A stretch of 64,000 bases of DNA from Nocardia acididurans (GTDB taxonomy: Bacteria > Actinomycetota > Actinomycetes > Mycobacteriales > Mycobacteriaceae). The notes beneath the pieces are model-generated. The model worked only from the letters and a program-made list of their open reading frames with translations, did not search any database and had not been told where the DNA came from. The stretch is from NCBI RefSeq assembly GCF_016741815.1, contig NZ_JAERRJ010000004.1:372001-436000 (forward strand), read 5' to 3'. How positions within the stretch are numbered: position 1 is the stretch's first letter; every line of letters starts with the position of its first letter. Shown here piece by piece: positions 9,275-16,667 of the stretch. The translations under genes were made by a program, and so were the position numbers.

Positions 9275-9352
9275 GTCGGACCAGCCGATCCCGAACAGGC
9301 CAGGCAAGAGCGACGGATCCAGCAGGAGCGTTGTTCGCCGATGCGGACTTGA
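9275..9352 (+). pseudogene. Truncated copy of the tail of the 8480-8878 gene
   Basis: Read in frame from 9275 this gives ADPEQARQERR followed by unrelated residues and a stop at 9350-9352. The 22-base core (about 9291-9312) repeats bases at about 8793-8814 in the intact gene. There is no start codon or ribosome site of its own. It is a scar of duplication and deletion in the immunity array. Confidence 0.55.
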
Positions 9353-9370
9353 TCAAAGAGATTGAAGAGC

Positions 9371-9706
9371 ATGGAGATTCCTGAACCACTGCGCGAACTG
9401 CTGAACCGACCATCGCCACCAGCAATCGAGCAGGTTCGCGATTTCCTAGGGACATGGGTTGCCGACTGCGACGGACTCCACGAGGTGCGTGAGCAGATGG
9501 GTTCACTCCAGATCAGGATTCTGCGAGGCTATGTCGAGGCCATCGAGACCCTTCTCGCCACTCCCCAGCCGCCAGACACCCTGCGGCACTTGGTCACATG
9601 GGACGGCAACTGGGTATTGGACGCCCCCTCCTCGGACGAAGCCGCTGCCGCCTGGCTGCGGGAACTCGCCACCCTGATCCGCAGCGTTATCGACGAAACG
9701 GCATAG
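9371..9706 (+). CDS. Second copy of the MEIPEP immunity protein
   Basis: 111 residues, colinear with the protein at 6842-7186 (same MEIPEPLR start, ADCDGLHEVREQM, WDGNWVLD and DEAAAAWLR) but with scattered substitutions and a two-residue deletion near residue 45. ATG 9371 is chosen because it aligns with the first copy; a TTG at 9362 is in frame. It lies directly after the gene fragment at 9275-9352. It probably protects against a variant of the RNase A-like tip, so the array seems to record earlier toxin alleles. The family name is uncertain. Confidence 0.65.
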   Translation: MEIPEPLRELLNRPSPPAIEQVRDFLGTWVADCDGLHEVREQMGSLQIRILRGYVEAIETLLATPQPPDTLRHLVTWDGNWVLDAPSSDEAAAAWLRELATLIRSVIDETA

Positions 9707-9802
9707 ATCGTGCAATGCAGCGGAGTGCCCGTCGACGGTTCTGATTAAGATCGGCGTGTCGGCGCGAGGCACCACCGGACGGTGACTCGGAAGGTGTGGG
9801 AG

Positions 9803-10564
9803 ATGGGCGAGAACGGCGCGGGGCAGGGGCGCGACCGGCGGGCGCTGCTCGATGAGGGGAACCGGCTGCGGGAGAAGTATCGCGGGGACGGATATACGGC
9901 GGCGGGGAAAGAGGCGCTGTATCAGCTGTATGAGCTGCAGGACGCGTATCGGGCGCAGCTGCCGGAGGTTTCGGTGTCTCGGTGCCCGTTCACCGGGGTC
10001 GAGGTGCGGTGGCCGCTGGATGATGTGGATCTCGATGGGTGGTTCTGGGATTGGGACAAGCCGGCTCGGCGACTGGTGAATCCGGTGCCGCGGACCTGGC
10101 TGGCGATGGGCGGGGCAGTGCGCCTGGCCGAGCCGGTGACCGCGGCCCCGTTCATGTGCAAGCCCGGCCCCGATGCTCCCTATGTCATTCCGCAGTTGCT
10201 GGAGGTTCCCGAGGTTCGGGCGGTCGTGGCGGAGGTTCCGATCGGGCGTCATACCGGCTGGGCCACAACCTATTTCGCCACCATCCGGCCGACCGACATT
10301 CCGCTGGAGAACACCTGGGGCAGCCAGAAGTACGATGTGTACGACACGGGCGGGCAGTGGCGAGCCTGGAGTGAACACCGGCGGCTGCTGCGGGAGTACG
10401 ACTTCGAGCTGAGGCCGTGGCTGGAGTCCGGGAAACTGCTGTGGATCGCACCCGGGGACTCCGGCGTCACCCTCCGAGAAGGCGTGGCCGAGTGCCCGTA
10501 CCTGGACATCGACGGTGAGCGTCGCAGGCAGCGCATCCACAACGGTGAGATCAACCGTTTCTGA
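9803..10564 (+). CDS. Conserved hypothetical protein of toxin/T7SS neighbourhoods
   Basis: 253 residues from ATG 9803, preceded by GGAAGG; a GTG at 9782 is possible. A helical N-terminus (about 1-50) is followed by a beta-rich domain beginning RCPFTGVEVRWPLD. That contains a tryptophan cluster (DGWFWDWD, about residues 75-82) and a later segment with WGSQKYDVYD. No signal peptide or membrane segment. Two cysteines are visible, but not as paired zinc motifs. I do not know its function. It is 20 bp upstream of a DUF6301-like gene and reads as part of the same transcription unit. Confidence 0.6.
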   Translation: MGENGAGQGRDRRALLDEGNRLREKYRGDGYTAAGKEALYQLYELQDAYRAQLPEVSVSRCPFTGVEVRWPLDDVDLDGWFWDWDKPARRLVNPVPRTWLAMGGAVRLAEPVTAAPFMCKPGPDAPYVIPQLLEVPEVRAVVAEVPIGRHTGWATTYFATIRPTDIPLENTWGSQKYDVYDTGGQWRAWSEHRRLLREYDFELRPWLESGKLLWIAPGDSGVTLREGVAECPYLDIDGERRRQRIHNGEINRF

Positions 10565-10584
10565 GGCAGACAGGGAGGGCTGGG

Positions 10585-11067
10585 ATGACCGAATGGCGGG
10601 CCTCGAGCGATAGCGAGGTCGTGGAGTTGGCCGGGCGGCTGCGCGCGCTCGAATGGTCGTGGCAGTTGACCGACGGGGCCGAACTGGCACGGGAATTCGG
10701 GTGGGGCGTCAAGTCCACGCGGGCCAACTCGATCATGCTGGATACCGGCTTCGGCTTGGTCGGGGGAACAATCGAGGGACGCGATGGGCGTGCGGACCGG
10801 ATCGATGTCATGGTGACCGAGCGATCCGGCAACGACCCCGAACGGTTGCGTGCCGCGTTCACCCGGATGACCACGGCACTTTCCGCGGCGCTCGGAGAAC
10901 CCACCGCGCGCCTGTCCGGATCCGCGCCGGAGGTGCGGTGGGCCGGTCCGCAGACGACGCTGGCGTTGACGAATCTGCCTACAACAGTGCGCCTTTCGCT
11001 GACAACCAACGAACGGCTGGCCAGGCACGACCTGGGCGTGGAATTCGAACGACAGGGCCTGCTGTGA
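10585..11067 (+). CDS. DUF6301-like protein
   Basis: 160 residues. The pattern of a tryptophan-rich first helix, the segment MLDTGFGLVGG, a central AFTRMTTALSAALGEP helix and then PEVRWAG matches what I know of the actinobacterial DUF6301 family, whose members often sit next to type VII or polymorphic toxin genes. Biochemical role unknown. The stop overlaps the GTG start of the next gene (GTGA at 11064-11067), so the two are translationally coupled. Confidence 0.65.
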   Translation: MTEWRASSDSEVVELAGRLRALEWSWQLTDGAELAREFGWGVKSTRANSIMLDTGFGLVGGTIEGRDGRADRIDVMVTERSGNDPERLRAAFTRMTTALSAALGEPTARLSGSAPEVRWAGPQTTLALTNLPTTVRLSLTTNERLARHDLGVEFERQGLL

Positions 11068-11516
11068 CGAGCTGGCAGGAGTTCACGGCCGGGCTCACCG
11101 AGCACCTGGCCACCCTGCCGGCCGGGGCGGTGGTCATCATCGCGGAGGCCGAATCGTGGACCGACCGGCAACGGTTCGCGCAATTCCGGCGCACGGATAC
11201 CGAGATCATTGCCGAACTGTCGGATGAGGAGCCCCTCGCATCGGAATCGAACCTCGGCCGCGAACTTCTCACCGAGGCCGGTTGGCGAACTCCCCAGGCC
11301 GACCACATGGGGAACTGGTGGTTCGAATTGCCCTGGCCTGCAGACTCATCCGGCTGTCACCGCCTTGCCGCGATGATCACCTCCGGGCTCCGAGAGGCGC
11401 TGCGGATTCCGGAACCAAGTGCTTTGACCTACACCGCATGGAATGAAAGACAGGGAAATCGGGGCATGGACCTCCCGCTCCTCGGACTGAGCCCGAACAC
11501 CACCTCAGCCCGATAA
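11064..11516 (+). CDS. TY-Chap-type (YbjN/secretion-chaperone-like) protein
   Basis: The GTG at 11064 overlaps the preceding stop. The longer open frame from 10653 is the shadow of the previous gene. The 150-residue protein begins TSWQEFTAGLTEHLATLP. It has an RFAQFRRTDTEIIAELS strand pair, then GWRTPQADHMGNWW, and ends in a helix plus PSALTYTAWNE. This order fits TY-Chap domains, actinobacterial relatives of type III chaperones and YbjN. A chaperone or accessory role for the neighbouring toxin proteins is inferred. Confidence 0.55.
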   Translation: MTSWQEFTAGLTEHLATLPAGAVVIIAEAESWTDRQRFAQFRRTDTEIIAELSDEEPLASESNLGRELLTEAGWRTPQADHMGNWWFELPWPADSSGCHRLAAMITSGLREALRIPEPSALTYTAWNERQGNRGMDLPLLGLSPNTTSAR

Positions 11517-11540
11517 CCTGCACCAGAGCCTAGGACGACG

Positions 11541-11639
11541 ATGAAACCCCAGCCCAACGCCGCGGCCTGGACGCGCACAGACAACCTCGCCTGGCCGGCC
11601 ACGGCGATCCCGCTGGACCTCGATGACGATTGGGCTTGA
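11541..11639 (+). CDS. Possible 32-residue leader peptide or fragment
   Basis: An ATG at 11541 opens 32 codons (MKPQPNAAAWTRTD, ending DDDWA) with a stop at 11637-11639, one base before the ATG of the next gene. The tryptophan/aspartate-rich composition looks coding, but the frame is too short to judge. It could couple translation to the downstream gene or be the leftover N-terminus of a lost protein. Confidence 0.3.
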   Translation: MKPQPNAAAWTRTDNLAWPATAIPLDLDDDWA

Positions 11640-11640
11640 T

Positions 11641-12051
11641 ATGAGCGGCGAACAGAGCACGGTTTCCGAGCTGAAACCGGTTGGAATCTACCGCGAAATG
11701 TACCGAAAGCCGCGGACAGACCTTCCGTCCCTGCGTGATTCATACACGGACGCCACCATCGAAGACCGAGATCTGGTGGCGCAGTACATGAACTCCGCAA
11801 CCCCGATATTCGACGTAGCCGCCGACGTTACCGACCTGCTGAACCCGGCACAGTCGATTCCCAGCGGCCCGTCCCTGCTCTCCGACGGCGAATGGATCTG
11901 GCGAGCCGACTCGGTCCACTACCTGGCCAACTATCCCCTGACCATCCCGCCGCAGTTCCTCACCCACGTACGAGCGAATGCCTATCGACCCGCCCCCGGG
12001 GTCGACGTCGCCAACCCCCTCTTCGACGACGCCATCACCGCCTACTTCTGA
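11641..12051 (+). CDS. Small conserved protein, paralogue of the 7948-8328 product
   Basis: 136 residues from ATG 11641; an in-frame ATG at 11623 would overlap the mini-ORF. It shares the DGEWIWRADSVHYL layout and a following proline/leucine-rich helix with the protein at 7948-8328. Soluble, with no signal peptide. It is the last + strand gene before a strong bidirectional hairpin. The family is unknown to me. Two members at opposite ends of the immunity block suggest an accessory or immunity function. Confidence 0.6.
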   Translation: MSGEQSTVSELKPVGIYREMYRKPRTDLPSLRDSYTDATIEDRDLVAQYMNSATPIFDVAADVTDLLNPAQSIPSGPSLLSDGEWIWRADSVHYLANYPLTIPPQFLTHVRANAYRPAPGVDVANPLFDDAITAYF

Positions 12052-12055
12052 ACGG

Positions 12056-12094
12056 CAATCCGCCCATCGCCGGGGGAAGACGATGGGCGGATTG
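12056..12094. terminator. Bidirectional hairpin between convergent genes
   Basis: A perfect 14-bp inverted repeat, CAATCCGCCCATCG (12056-12069) and its complement (12081-12094), with an 11-base loop. It lies between the stop of the + strand gene (12051) and the stop of the - strand EspA-like gene (12096), so it probably ends both transcripts. Confidence 0.85.
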
Positions 12095-12095
12095 G

Positions 12096-13328
12096 TCACT
12101 GGGTGGTGTGGGCGGTGGTGGCGCCGACTGCGCCTACGACGGGGACGCCGGTGTTGCCCAGTTCGCCGACTACGGCGTCGCCGTGTTCGCCGGTTACCAG
12201 GTTGGTGCGGACTTCCTCGTCGGTGTCGGCTTCGCCGGCGCGGTGGCCCATGCCGGCGGCGGCCATGGGCGGGACCATGGCGGGGCCCATGGTGCTGCCG
12301 GTGCGGGGGGTGGTTACCGGTTCGGTGACTGCCGCGGGGTTGGCGCCTACGCCCGCGGGCGGGGTGCGGGCTCCGGACCATTGACTCAATGGGGTGGCGG
12401 GGGCTGCGAGGCCGCCTATAGCGGCGCCGCCTGCGGCGGTGAGGGCGCTCGTGCCGGAACCGGCTGTGTCCAGCGGTGTTTCGTCGGTGACGGCTGCGAT
12501 CGGGTCCGCTGTGTTGACGGTGAGTAGCGATTTGAGCTGGTCAGCGGATTGGGCGCCGGTGGAGGCAGCGCTCAGGAGCGGGGAGAGGACCCCGAGGATC
12601 TCTGTGATCTGCGAGAGGCCGTCCACCCCCTTGGGGGCCTCGGTGACCCCTACTTTCTCGCCAGCCTTGGTCATTTCGGCGCTGTGCACGGTGAGCTGGG
12701 CTCGGGTGGAGGCGACGACGACCATGGCTTCGGCGGCCGTTTCCCCGGCCATGGACAGCAGGAAGACCTGACCGGGCGGGGTTACCAGGAATGGGGCCGA
12801 GACCGTCAGGGCGGTCACGAATTTGGCGATGATCGCCGTCATCTGCGTCGCGCCGGTGGCGACCGTGGTTGCGGCGCTGGTCAATACAGACTTCTGCTGG
12901 CCGTTCTGCACCTGGACCTGCGCCGCGTCGGATTGCGCCGCAGCGCCTTTCGCGACCGCACTGGTCGCGCCGGCGCCCGACCAGTCGCTCGCCGCCAGCG
13001 ACATGACCGACTGGGCGAGCGACATGACCGTGGTCAGTGCGGACGAGATGCCTTCCAGCGCCTGCGACGGGTCCAGGCCCTGGCCCAGATTGCCGGTGCC
13101 GAAGGAGGCGGCGATATCGGTCAGCGGGCGGGTGAGCGCGGTGAGATCGAGTACCGGCAGCGGAGGGAGCTCCGGCAGCGGGGAAGCGGGCGGGAGCTGG
13201 GGCAGCGCGGGCAACCCCAGATCACGCAGGATGTCGTTGACGGGGCGATCCAGTTGCGGGCCCAGCGCGGTACCGCGCAGCACCTCCGCGATCGACGCGT
13301 CCAGCCCCTGCCCGGGCGGATTCGTCAT
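12096..13328 (-). CDS. EspA/EspE-like ESX secretion-associated protein
   Basis: 410 residues. A proline-rich N-terminal segment (about 30-60) leads to a long alanine/serine/threonine helical domain (about 85-270) with the W-x-G element DWSGAG. It resembles the EspA/EspE helical bundle, including a TPPGQVFLLSMAGETAAEA hairpin. The C-terminal third is Ala/Gly/Thr/Pro-rich. The start overlaps the stop of the EspC-like gene (ATGA), giving the espC-espA pairing of mycobacterial ESX-1 accessory loci in reversed order. Such proteins are exported by and needed for ESX secretion. The role here is inferred; no ESX core gene is in the window. Confidence 0.7.
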   Translation of the reverse strand: MTNPPGQGLDASIAEVLRGTALGPQLDRPVNDILRDLGLPALPQLPPASPLPELPPLPVLDLTALTRPLTDIAASFGTGNLGQGLDPSQALEGISSALTTVMSLAQSVMSLAASDWSGAGATSAVAKGAAAQSDAAQVQVQNGQQKSVLTSAATTVATGATQMTAIIAKFVTALTVSAPFLVTPPGQVFLLSMAGETAAEAMVVVASTRAQLTVHSAEMTKAGEKVGVTEAPKGVDGLSQITEILGVLSPLLSAASTGAQSADQLKSLLTVNTADPIAAVTDETPLDTAGSGTSALTAAGGAAIGGLAAPATPLSQWSGARTPPAGVGANPAAVTEPVTTPRTGSTMGPAMVPPMAAAGMGHRAGEADTDEEVRTNLVTGEHGDAVVGELGNTGVPVVGAVGATTAHTTQ

Positions 13329-13654
13329 CAGAGCCCAGCCGGACCGTCGGTCAGGGAAATGAAATCGTGGCTGGAGTCGGCCTCCACCGCGTCATAGGAG
13401 GCGGCGGCCTGATGCGCGGTGAGCGCGGTCCCGGCGAAGACGGCGGCCAGCTCGGCGGTGGCGGCCACCTGATTGCCCTGCGCGAAAACGAAACTCAGGA
13501 GGAAGTCCTGGCCGATCAGCCCGAAGACCGGGATCGCGGCCGCCACGGTTGCCTGGGTGTCGGCTGCCGCGGCAGTCGCCACGGCGGTGGACATGGCGAG
13601 ATTGGTGTTGCCGTACTCGCGGATGATTTCGGGTGTCGCAATGAGCTTGGTCAT
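13328..13654 (-). CDS. EspC-like ESX secretion-associated protein
   Basis: 108 residues, close to the family length of about 100. Two long helices joined near VFGLIGQDFLLSF, ending in an AASYDAVEAD segment. This is the EspC (DUF2580) signature, whose YxxxD/E motif acts as an ESX export signal in the known family. It overlaps the downstream EspA-like gene by four bases, which supports a co-exported pair. Start ATG at 13654. Confidence 0.75.
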   Translation of the reverse strand: MTKLIATPEIIREYGNTNLAMSTAVATAAAADTQATVAAAIPVFGLIGQDFLLSFVFAQGNQVAATAELAAVFAGTALTAHQAAASYDAVEADSSHDFISLTDGPAGL

Positions 13655-13721
13655 GATTCCCCCATCAGGAAGATCAACTCGAAATGAACTATACAGAGCG
13701 TGGATTCGATGCGGTCCGGTA

Positions 13722-14066
13722 TCAGATGGGACGCAGCCAGCTGTCCGGCTCGGTCTCGTAGTCCTGCTCCTGCACGTACTCGTGCCGCGTCACCTCCTCG
13801 GCCGTCGGCAGACCGGTCAACGCCAGCAGCTCGGGCGCGAGACCGGCGGCCTGCAACTGCTGCCGCCGCAGCAGCCCGGCCCGATTCGCCGATCGACCGC
13901 ACAGACGCAGGATCTCGGCCGCCAAAGGCGCGGGATCCCCGCGCAATTGATCACGTTCCACCTCCAGTGCGACGGGCAGACCCACCTCGGTGGTGGTCAC
14001 CACGATCGCACCGGTACGTGACGCCACGGTGAATTCGGTTGGGAACGGGATGTCATCGGTGTTCAT
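13722..14066 (-). CDS. EspD-like (DUF2694-type) protein
   Basis: 114 residues: a beta-rich N-terminus (EFTVASRTGAIVVTTTEVG), a helix with LAAEILRLCGRSANRAGLLRR, then LLALTGLPTAEEV and an acidic tail. The order matches the mycobacterial EspD/EspH group, which stabilises EspA and EspC. It lies between espG-like and espC-like genes on the same strand (42 and 67 bp gaps), consistent with one operon. The assignment rests on pattern and neighbourhood. Confidence 0.6.
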   Translation of the reverse strand: MNTDDIPFPTEFTVASRTGAIVVTTTEVGLPVALEVERDQLRGDPAPLAAEILRLCGRSANRAGLLRRQQLQAAGLAPELLALTGLPTAEEVTRHEYVQEQDYETEPDSWLRPI

Positions 14067-14108
14067 CGCCCATTTGTCCTTCGCTCGCCCCCCAAGCCCC
14101 CACTCGGG

Positions 14109-14885
14109 TCATTCATCCGCGATTGCCATGATCACCTCCGCAATGAGGGCGTCCACCGCCTCGACCATGGCCTTGCGGTCGGCGGGCGTCGCCACCGGCG
14201 GGTCCGCGGCGCTGACGACGTAGCGGCCGTCATCCTCGAGATCGCGCCACCCCATACTGTGCCGCGTGATACCGCGCGGCCCGAAGCGGGAATGACCCTG
14301 CACCACATCGATGGTGCCGACACTCGGCGCCGGCACGGTGAGGAAATCCGCGGCCTGGTCGACCACCGTGCCCGACAGCGTCTCATGCGCGGGCGACAGG
14401 TGATAGTCGTAGTCGACATCCTGGGCGTGGCCGGGTTCGGCCAGCGGGATTTCACGGCCACGGCCGGCGGTGTTATCCGGCAGCGCCGCAACCACTTCGG
14501 GCGCGAGCGCGGTGGCGTCGAACTCGGTGATGGTGAAACCCGCACTGTGCCTGACGGTTTCGCCGGGCTGCTGGATCACCAGATACCCGGCGTCACCGCG
14601 CCGCACACCCAGCAGACGGATACTCGCTCTAGCAGCGAGCCGATCGCGACCGTCCCAACCATGCGCCTCCACCCGGACGTCCGGATACCGCAGCGCGTCG
14701 AACACGTCCGCCAGCTCTGGCCCCTGGTCGTGCAGGCCCGCCCGCGCACGAGCCGCCTGTTCCAGATGGTCGCTCCAGGATTCGGTGCGGCTCATGAACA
14801 ACAGGGGGCTCGGCAGATATTCGCCGCTGATCTCCTCCCACCGCACCAGGAATTCCAGATCGGTCAGCGACCAGGATCGATACAC
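14109..14885 (-). CDS. EspG-family ESX chaperone
   Basis: 258 residues from the GTG at 14885, five bases after the stop of the preceding substrate gene. The open frame further upstream is that gene's shadow. N-terminal WSLTDLEFLVRWE, a central mixed domain (LGVRRGDAGYLVIQQPGE), a VAALPDNTAGRG segment and a C-terminal WRDLEDDGRYVV are typical of EspG. EspG proteins bind specific PE/PPE or related substrates in the cytosol and keep them soluble for export. The partner is probably the 585-residue product of 14890-16647, which pairs with it just as 28811-30790 pairs with the EspG at 28020. Confidence 0.8.
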   Translation of the reverse strand: MYRSWSLTDLEFLVRWEEISGEYLPSPLLFMSRTESWSDHLEQAARARAGLHDQGPELADVFDALRYPDVRVEAHGWDGRDRLAARASIRLLGVRRGDAGYLVIQQPGETVRHSAGFTITEFDATALAPEVVAALPDNTAGRGREIPLAEPGHAQDVDYDYHLSPAHETLSGTVVDQAADFLTVPAPSVGTIDVVQGHSRFGPRGITRHSMGWRDLEDDGRYVVSAADPPVATPADRKAMVEAVDALIAEVIMAIADE

Positions 14886-14889
14886 CGGA

Positions 14890-16647
14890 TCAGCCCTCCA
14901 CCACCGGCTTGGCCACGATCGGCGGCGCGCCCATGGCCTGCTCCAAATGCTCTGTGGAATCCAGGAAGTCGGCGCGCTTGTGGTCCTTGCCGCCCTGGCC
15001 CTGCGCACCCGCCCCCATGCCGCCGCCCATCGGCATACCGCCCATCATCGGCGTACCGGAGGCGATGCCCGCGCGGGCGGTGGCGACAGTGGTCGCGGTG
15101 GTTTCCGCGCCGAGTGCGGCACGGGGGAAGAGCTTCGAGTTCGCCGGGGACGTGAGCGGGGCCTTGGGCGCGCCACCACCACCGCCACCGCCGCCACCGC
15201 CCTTCAACTCCTTGGCCAGATCGCTCAGCGCGGTGGTGGGCAGGCCCGCCAGACCCAGGTTCGGCACCTGATTCTGTTCGGTGGCCGATTCGGTGGTGGT
15301 CGCCTGCTGCGCGGTCTGCAAGCCCTGCAACGCGGTCGTCAGCTGTTGCAGGGCGCTCTGGTCGTTGTTCTGATTTCCGGACTGGTTCGGGCCCGGCTGC
15401 TCCTGCCCGGGCGGGTTCTTCCCGGGATCGTTGTTTCCCGGATCCTGCTGTCCGGGTTGGTCTTTCCCGGGGCCGTCAGGATTCTTCGGCTTTTCCGGGC
15501 TTTCCTTCCCCGGCTGCTGCGGATTACCCGAACCCGGCGGAGTTCCCGGCTTCCTCGGCTGCTGGGTACCGCCCGGATCGGTCGGTGACGTGGGGCGGGA
15601 CGGATCCAGACCCGGCTCCTTGGCGGTCGGGTCGGACAGTTTCGGCACCAGACCGCTGGACCGTGTGAGACCGGGGATATACCACGAAGTGAATGCGGTC
15701 ACCCCCTTGGTGATCCACTTCTGCTCCTCCTTGGTGTTGTCCCACTTGGGATTCCACGTCGGCGGCAGTTCAGCCTTGGTTTGCGCGATCCAACCGGCGA
15801 CCTGCTGCAGGTTCTCGGCAATCGCACGCAGGTCGGATGTGAGATCGGCGGCCTGGGTCTCGAACCGGTTGGCGGCCGCGATCGCGGCTTTCGCGCCCTT
15901 TCCCGTCCACGCGCCCGAGGTTTCCATCCGCTCCAGGCGACCGTTGAGCTGATCGAATGCCTTGTCGACCTTGTCGGCTATCAACAGCCATGTACCGCTA
16001 TTGGCCACCACGGCTTGCGGATTCATGCCCTGCCCGGCCTGATAGAACCATTTGCCGTCACGGAACGGCGTCTCCGGATCGATCGGCGGATACAGCGTGC
16101 CATGCTTGCGTTCTTGCGCGGCATTGCGATTCAGGTCGGCGAGATTGCCGGTGCCGTTCTGCCCCCCGAGGGCGGGCAGCGAATCGCCGGAGAACTTGGG
16201 CACCTCCCCTCGAATGGGGGCGGGCGGACCGTACACGGGACGATCGCGAGCGGTCGACTCGCGCTTGAGCCGATCGAACACCGCCTTCGAATCCTCCTCG
16301 CTGGCCTTGTATTTGTTGTCCGCCACGATCAACGTGTCGGCCATGGCGTCCAAAAGGTCGATATAGCGCTTCAGGATGCCCTTCAGCTCACCGCCCTGCG
16401 CATCGAAACGACCCGCCAACGCCAGTGCCTTCTGCAGATGACCGTTGTCGCTGAATCCCTTGTGCGTCGTCACGATGTACTGGTGCATCAGTGCTTGATT
16501 GATCGCATTCACCGCATCGGCGGCGAACCCCGCGGCCTCCAGCGCCGCCTTGGGATCGAGGTTCAGCTGGTCCGCACGGGCCTGCTTGGACAGGTCGAGC
16601 CAAGGGTTGCCATCGAGCCTGAATTTGCCATCGGACTCATCACCCAC
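14890..16647 (-). CDS. EspB/PPE-like type VII secretion substrate
   Basis: 585 residues. The N-terminal helical part (about 1-300) includes a second bundle with the W-x-G element GAWTGKGAKAA near residue 245. A proline/glycine/glutamine linker (about 340-430) follows, then a 10-glycine run, and the C-terminus has MMGGMPMGGGMGAG. This layout (helical N-domain, low-complexity linker, Gly/Met-rich tail) is seen in EspB and actinobacterial PPE-type exported proteins. No Sec signal peptide, as expected for ESX cargo. It is followed immediately by its presumed EspG chaperone. Exact role unknown. Confidence 0.65.
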   Translation of the reverse strand: MGDESDGKFRLDGNPWLDLSKQARADQLNLDPKAALEAAGFAADAVNAINQALMHQYIVTTHKGFSDNGHLQKALALAGRFDAQGGELKGILKRYIDLLDAMADTLIVADNKYKASEEDSKAVFDRLKRESTARDRPVYGPPAPIRGEVPKFSGDSLPALGGQNGTGNLADLNRNAAQERKHGTLYPPIDPETPFRDGKWFYQAGQGMNPQAVVANSGTWLLIADKVDKAFDQLNGRLERMETSGAWTGKGAKAAIAAANRFETQAADLTSDLRAIAENLQQVAGWIAQTKAELPPTWNPKWDNTKEEQKWITKGVTAFTSWYIPGLTRSSGLVPKLSDPTAKEPGLDPSRPTSPTDPGGTQQPRKPGTPPGSGNPQQPGKESPEKPKNPDGPGKDQPGQQDPGNNDPGKNPPGQEQPGPNQSGNQNNDQSALQQLTTALQGLQTAQQATTTESATEQNQVPNLGLAGLPTTALSDLAKELKGGGGGGGGGGAPKAPLTSPANSKLFPRAALGAETTATTVATARAGIASGTPMMGGMPMGGGMGAGAQGQGGKDHKRADFLDSTEHLEQAMGAPPIVAKPVVEG

Positions 16648-16667
16648 ATCCCGCTCCCATCACCGAC

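Noticed and set aside
13655..13902. 83-codon - strand frame upstream of the EspC-like gene
   Set aside because: It overlaps the EspD-like gene in another frame and has no coding pattern or ribosome site.
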